Positions 61,505 to 64,000 of a DNA stretch of 64,000 nt are shown here, piece after piece; the first letter of the stretch is position 1, and each line of letters starts with the position of its first letter. The stretch comes from an uncultured Chitinophaga sp. GTDB lineage: Bacteria; Bacteroidota; Bacteroidia; Chitinophagales; Chitinophagaceae. Under the pieces are notes generated by a model. It saw only the letters and a program-made list of their open reading frames with translations. It had not been told where the DNA came from and did no database searches. The DNA is taken from contig NZ_CALEJS010000013.1 of the NCBI RefSeq assembly GCF_937898475.1, forward strand, positions 1 to 64,000. Reading direction: 5' to 3'. The position numbers were made by a program, and so were the translations under genes.

Positions 61505-62767
61505 CTAATTTTGTACTACCGTTTCTTCAAATCGTGACATGATCTTTCCTATTGAAAGGAATGTTTCTGCATAGCTGCGCGCATTCTCCTGTAAAGTAGC
61601 GGCATCTGCATCTACTGCCCTGCAGATACCCTCGTCCAGCGCCTGCTGATCTTCTGCATTCACCAGTATGCCCATGTTATAGCGCGTCACCAGGTCATGC
61701 AGGCTGGTGCCCGGGTTAGCTGTGATCAGCGCCAGCCCGCCCACCGCCAGTATGGTGGTCAGCTTGGAAGGCATAACCAGGTCACTGGCGTTGGCCTTCT
61801 GGATCACCAGGTGCACATCCGCCATATTCAGAAAACGGTTGAACTTTTCGAAAGGCTGCAGCGGGAAAAAGATCACCTGCTGCAATCCCATAACGGCTGC
61901 CATCTCTTCCAGCTTTGCCTTGTAAGGACCTGACCCGCAGATCAGGAATTTCAGGTCTTTACGGTGCTGCAGCTTCTGCGCTGCATATAGTATAGACTCC
62001 AGTCCCTGTTTTTCACCGATAGCGCCGGAATACAGGATCACTTTGTCTTCAGGAGCAAAGCCGAACTCCCGTTTCAGGGCGGCTTTATCATCCAGGGGAT
62101 GGAATAAGGTGACATCCACCCAGTTGGGGAAGAAGAAAATATCCTTCCCTGCTTTCTCATGTATCTTACGTATCATACCATCTGATATACTGCTTACTAC
62201 ATCTGCCTGTCTGAAGATATAGCGCTCCAGGCCGAAGAGTAAGCCGATGAGTTTTTTGGATTTGATCATCTGCAGGTCTCTCGCCGCTTCTATCTGCATA
62301 TCCTGGATGTGGTACATCACCTTTGCCCCGCGGATCTTCTTGTACATTACCGCCAGCAGGCCCAGGTGAAAAGGCGGCACTACTGCTATTACCACATCAA
62401 ATTTCTTTCGGAACAGCAACTGTGTCACCTTGAAAAATGCAGAAAGGGCGAAGGAAAAATCCAGCATAATCCGTTTGGCGCCTGATGGTTTTGCAGGTAC
62501 ATACTGGGGGCAGCGGTGTATCTGCAAACGGCCCGTACCATTTCCGTTCAGCGTAGTTGTTACGGGCAGCTCTTCCTTTTTATACCAGGACTTTACCTTC
62601 TCATACGGCTCCTGCACTTTCCATTGGGGATAGTAGGGATAGGAGGTGATAACGGTACAGTCATAGCCATTGGATGCCAGCCATTTCATCATCTCGCCGT
62701 TATACTTGCCAATTCCTGTTGGTTCAGGCGCAAAGTTTCCACCAATAAGTAAAACTCGTTTTCGCAT
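61505..62767 (-). CDS. GT4-family glycosyltransferase (WcaI-like)
   Basis: 420 residues, GT-B fold. N-terminal half: LLIGGNFAPEPTGIGKYNGE, with the glycine-rich loop and acceptor site. C-terminal half: KVILYSGAIGEKQGLESILY, FLICGSGPYKAKLEEMAAVM, and the nucleotide-sugar site (ANASDLVMPSKLTTILAVGG), where the usual E of EX7E is replaced by Asp-containing segments. The pattern matches colanic acid WcaI and WbuB. It adds one sugar to the lipid-linked repeat unit in the cytoplasm. Confidence 0.9.
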   Translation of the reverse strand: MRKRVLLIGGNFAPEPTGIGKYNGEMMKWLASNGYDCTVITSYPYYPQWKVQEPYEKVKSWYKKEELPVTTTLNGNGTGRLQIHRCPQYVPAKPSGAKRIMLDFSFALSAFFKVTQLLFRKKFDVVIAVVPPFHLGLLAVMYKKIRGAKVMYHIQDMQIEAARDLQMIKSKKLIGLLFGLERYIFRQADVVSSISDGMIRKIHEKAGKDIFFFPNWVDVTLFHPLDDKAALKREFGFAPEDKVILYSGAIGEKQGLESILYAAQKLQHRKDLKFLICGSGPYKAKLEEMAAVMGLQQVIFFPLQPFEKFNRFLNMADVHLVIQKANASDLVMPSKLTTILAVGGLALITANPGTSLHDLVTRYNMGILVNAEDQQALDEGICRAVDADAATLQENARSYAETFLSIGKIMSRFEETVVQN

Positions 62768-62854
62768 ACTTTTATTTAGTCGTTAGTGCTCAGCCGTCAA
62801 TCCTTAGTGATCAATATGCAGCGAATGACCGCTGTGATTACTAATGATCAGCGA
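62768..62854. repeat. Spacer with degenerate TTAGTNNT repeats
   Basis: Reads like a run of imperfect copies of TTAGTCGTTAGTG and its complement; a similar run (GACTACGACTAATGACTAAC) fills the spacer at 61483-61508. No gene or clear promoter. Such intergenic wobble repeats are seen elsewhere in related genomes. Confidence 0.35.
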
Positions 62855-63445
62855 CTATTGACTGATCACCCTTTTTCTTACAGCTTCTGCAGGATTGCCG
62901 GCATAAATGGTCCACGCTTCGAGTTCCTTCGTAGCAACAGCTCCTACCGTCAGTATGGCATGTGTTCTGCACACCACACCGGGGCAAACGGTTGTCTGTG
63001 CCCCTATCCATGCGCCGCTTTCTATGCTGATCTTACCCAGGCGGTAAGGAAAATCACTCTTCTTATAATCATGATTACCGGTTAACAGCAATGCGCCCTG
63101 TGAAATACATACATGGTCGCCAATGCTAACATCCTCCAGGTTATCAATCCATACAGATTCTCCTATCCAGCAATGGTCGCCAATTACGAGGCGCCAGGGA
63201 TTCTTGATACGTACCTTGGTTTTTATCACAAGGCCCTTGCCTACACTGGCGCCGAACAGGCGTAGCAGCCTGCTCTTAATGCTGTAAGGCCAGGGAAAGG
63301 CGCTGTTAAAAAAATAGTAATTGATAAAATACCATACCAGCACCTTTAACCTGGAGGCGCCCGGATGATAACTGCCGGTATCGAACTTCGACAGATCAGT
63401 TGGTACAGACTGTACCTTTTGTTCTATTGTCAGATCAGTTTGCAT
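62855..63445 (-). CDS. WcaF-like colanic acid acetyltransferase
   Basis: 196 residues from the ATG at 63445; the longer frame is an extension into the VanZ gene. Left-handed beta-helix hexapeptide repeats (VIKTKVRIKNPWRLVIGDHC, WIGESVWIDNLEDVSIGDHV, CISQGALLLTGNHDYKKSDF) with the acetyltransferase His in GNHDY, and ESGAWIGAQTTVCPGVVC, GNPAEAVRKR at the end. WcaF-type enzymes O-acetylate polysaccharide repeat units using acetyl-CoA. It overlaps the VanZ stop by 11 bases. Confidence 0.92.
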   Translation of the reverse strand: MQTDLTIEQKVQSVPTDLSKFDTGSYHPGASRLKVLVWYFINYYFFNSAFPWPYSIKSRLLRLFGASVGKGLVIKTKVRIKNPWRLVIGDHCWIGESVWIDNLEDVSIGDHVCISQGALLLTGNHDYKKSDFPYRLGKISIESGAWIGAQTTVCPGVVCRTHAILTVGAVATKELEAWTIYAGNPAEAVRKRVISQ

Positions 63446-63899
63446 TTGTTGTTTCAATGTTAAGTAAGCGCATTGTAAACCTGCACAGCCAGATCCCGAT
63501 CCAGGCACTGAATGTGTTCAGCAACACATCGTCTACATCAGCCACTCCCAGCCTGGCAAAATATTGTACCGTTTCAATGACCACACTCAGTAAAAAGGCC
63601 GCTGCCAGTATAAAAGGCGTTTTCGATACCCTGAACACCACGATCATGATAAAGGAGAAGGGAACGAACATCAGCAGGTTACCCAGAAAGTTGAGCAGGA
63701 AATTTCCCCAATGCGTAAGGGGATCCTGATGGCCTTTTGGATAGAACATGTCGTCCACTATCCCTTTTAAAGGTACCAGCCTCACATGTTCAAATCGCTG
63801 CAGTGCCAGCGGCCGGTGTGTTCGCAGTGGTGTCAGGAATACCACGTATATCAGCATGAAAAAGTATGCTGCAACGGCCGCTGTTTTCAGTACCTTCAT
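63435..63899 (-). CDS. VanZ-family membrane protein
   Basis: 154 residues, four membrane segments (about 7-25, 65-88, 93-112, 125-143). LNFLGNLLMFVPFSFIMIVV and SVVIETVQYFARLGVADVDD, LLNTFSAWIG are the VanZ signatures. The family is named for teicoplanin resistance, but most members sit in polysaccharide or lipid loci with unknown roles. Start codon abuts the stop of the upstream gene; 11-base overlap with the acetyltransferase gene. Confidence 0.9.
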   Translation of the reverse strand: MKVLKTAAVAAYFFMLIYVVFLTPLRTHRPLALQRFEHVRLVPLKGIVDDMFYPKGHQDPLTHWGNFLLNFLGNLLMFVPFSFIMIVVFRVSKTPFILAAAFLLSVVIETVQYFARLGVADVDDVLLNTFSAWIGIWLCRFTMRLLNIETTNAN

Positions 63900-64000
63900 C
63901 TACACCACGATCTTGTAATCCTGCCTTAATATTTCGGCCAGCCGTTCTTTACTGTTATCACCGTTCAGTTTCTCTTCAAATTCCTTTACGTTCACATCCA
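63900..64000 (-). CDS. C-terminus of an unidentified protein (partial)
   Basis: The last 32 codons of a gene that continues beyond the right edge: VNVKEFEEKLNGDNSKERLA, then EILRQDYKIVV and a stop at 63900-63902, directly before the VanZ ATG. Too short to identify. Its place upstream in the polysaccharide operon suggests a glycosyltransferase or similar enzyme. Confidence 0.55.
   Translation of the reverse strand, partial: DVNVKEFEEKLNGDNSKERLAEILRQDYKIVV

Noticed and set aside
1..64000. tRNA, rRNA, CRISPR arrays, insertion sequences, prophage
   Set aside because: Spacers are short and were read through; no tRNA clover-leaf, regular spaced repeats, transposase or phage genes were seen.

Overview
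The window looks like a chromosomal segment of a Bacteroidota bacterium, most likely a Chitinophaga or close relative. Three things point there: two ECF sigma/FecR/SusC/SusD loci, a GH19 chitinase carrying a type IX secretion C-terminal domain, and several TAnnTTTG-type -7 promoter boxes. No tRNA, rRNA, CRISPR array or insertion sequence was seen.

Layout. 1-900 is AT-rich and holds what looks like the frameshifted tail of a polymorphic toxin followed by two small membrane proteins that may be immunity proteins. 900-2700 holds a shortened XRE regulator and two tandem Vps62/DUF946-like proteins. 2.8-8.2 kb has a secreted chitinase divergent from an Oar-type TonB-dependent receptor. 8.3-17.9 kb is a minus-strand locus in the order ECF sigma, FecR, SusC, SusD, zinc metalloprotease, apparently a protein or peptide uptake system. 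18-30 kb is mixed housekeeping: a Upf1-like helicase, an internally deleted signal peptidase, an SRPBCC/alcohol dehydrogenase/OBAP-lipoprotein operon, a CDGSH iron-sulfur protein, a cold-shock protein, a TRIC-like channel, a ThuA-like protein, a fatty acid hydroxylase, a sulfite-oxidase-like enzyme and two DUF421 proteins with added zinc ribbons. 30.4-38.6 kb is a glycogen-to-trehalose cluster, glgX facing treY-treZ-malQ. 38.8-45.9 kb is a second ECF/FecR/SusC/SusD locus ending in a GH16 lipoprotein. 46-57 kb has a HAD phosphatase/ThuA pair, a siderophore receptor, an unknown large lipoprotein, a MarR/pirin/GNAT group with an OsmC remnant, a DinB protein, a Nei/Fpg glycosylase and an AraC regulator. 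57.3-64 kb is the 3' part of an exopolysaccharide locus (Wzi, degenerate histidine kinase, priming transferase, GT4 transferase, WcaF-like acetyltransferase, VanZ).

How parts fit. In both sigma/anti-sigma loci the SusC has an N-terminal STN domain, the part that usually signals substrate binding to FecR, so each receptor probably induces its own operon. GlgX, MalQ, TreY and TreZ together would turn glycogen or maltodextrin into trehalose. The polysaccharide genes form a Wzy-type colanic-acid-like pathway.

Most notable observations: the duplicated Vps62-like genes with duplicated upstream DNA; two genes reduced to remnants by deletion (signal peptidase I and an OsmC-like gene); a pair of TAGTACTA palindromes around a promoter; an inverted repeat enclosing the -7 box and covering the ribosome-binding site of an ECF sigma gene; promoter boxes only 4-5 nt ahead of start codons, suggesting leaderless mRNAs; and zinc ribbons added to both DUF421 proteins.
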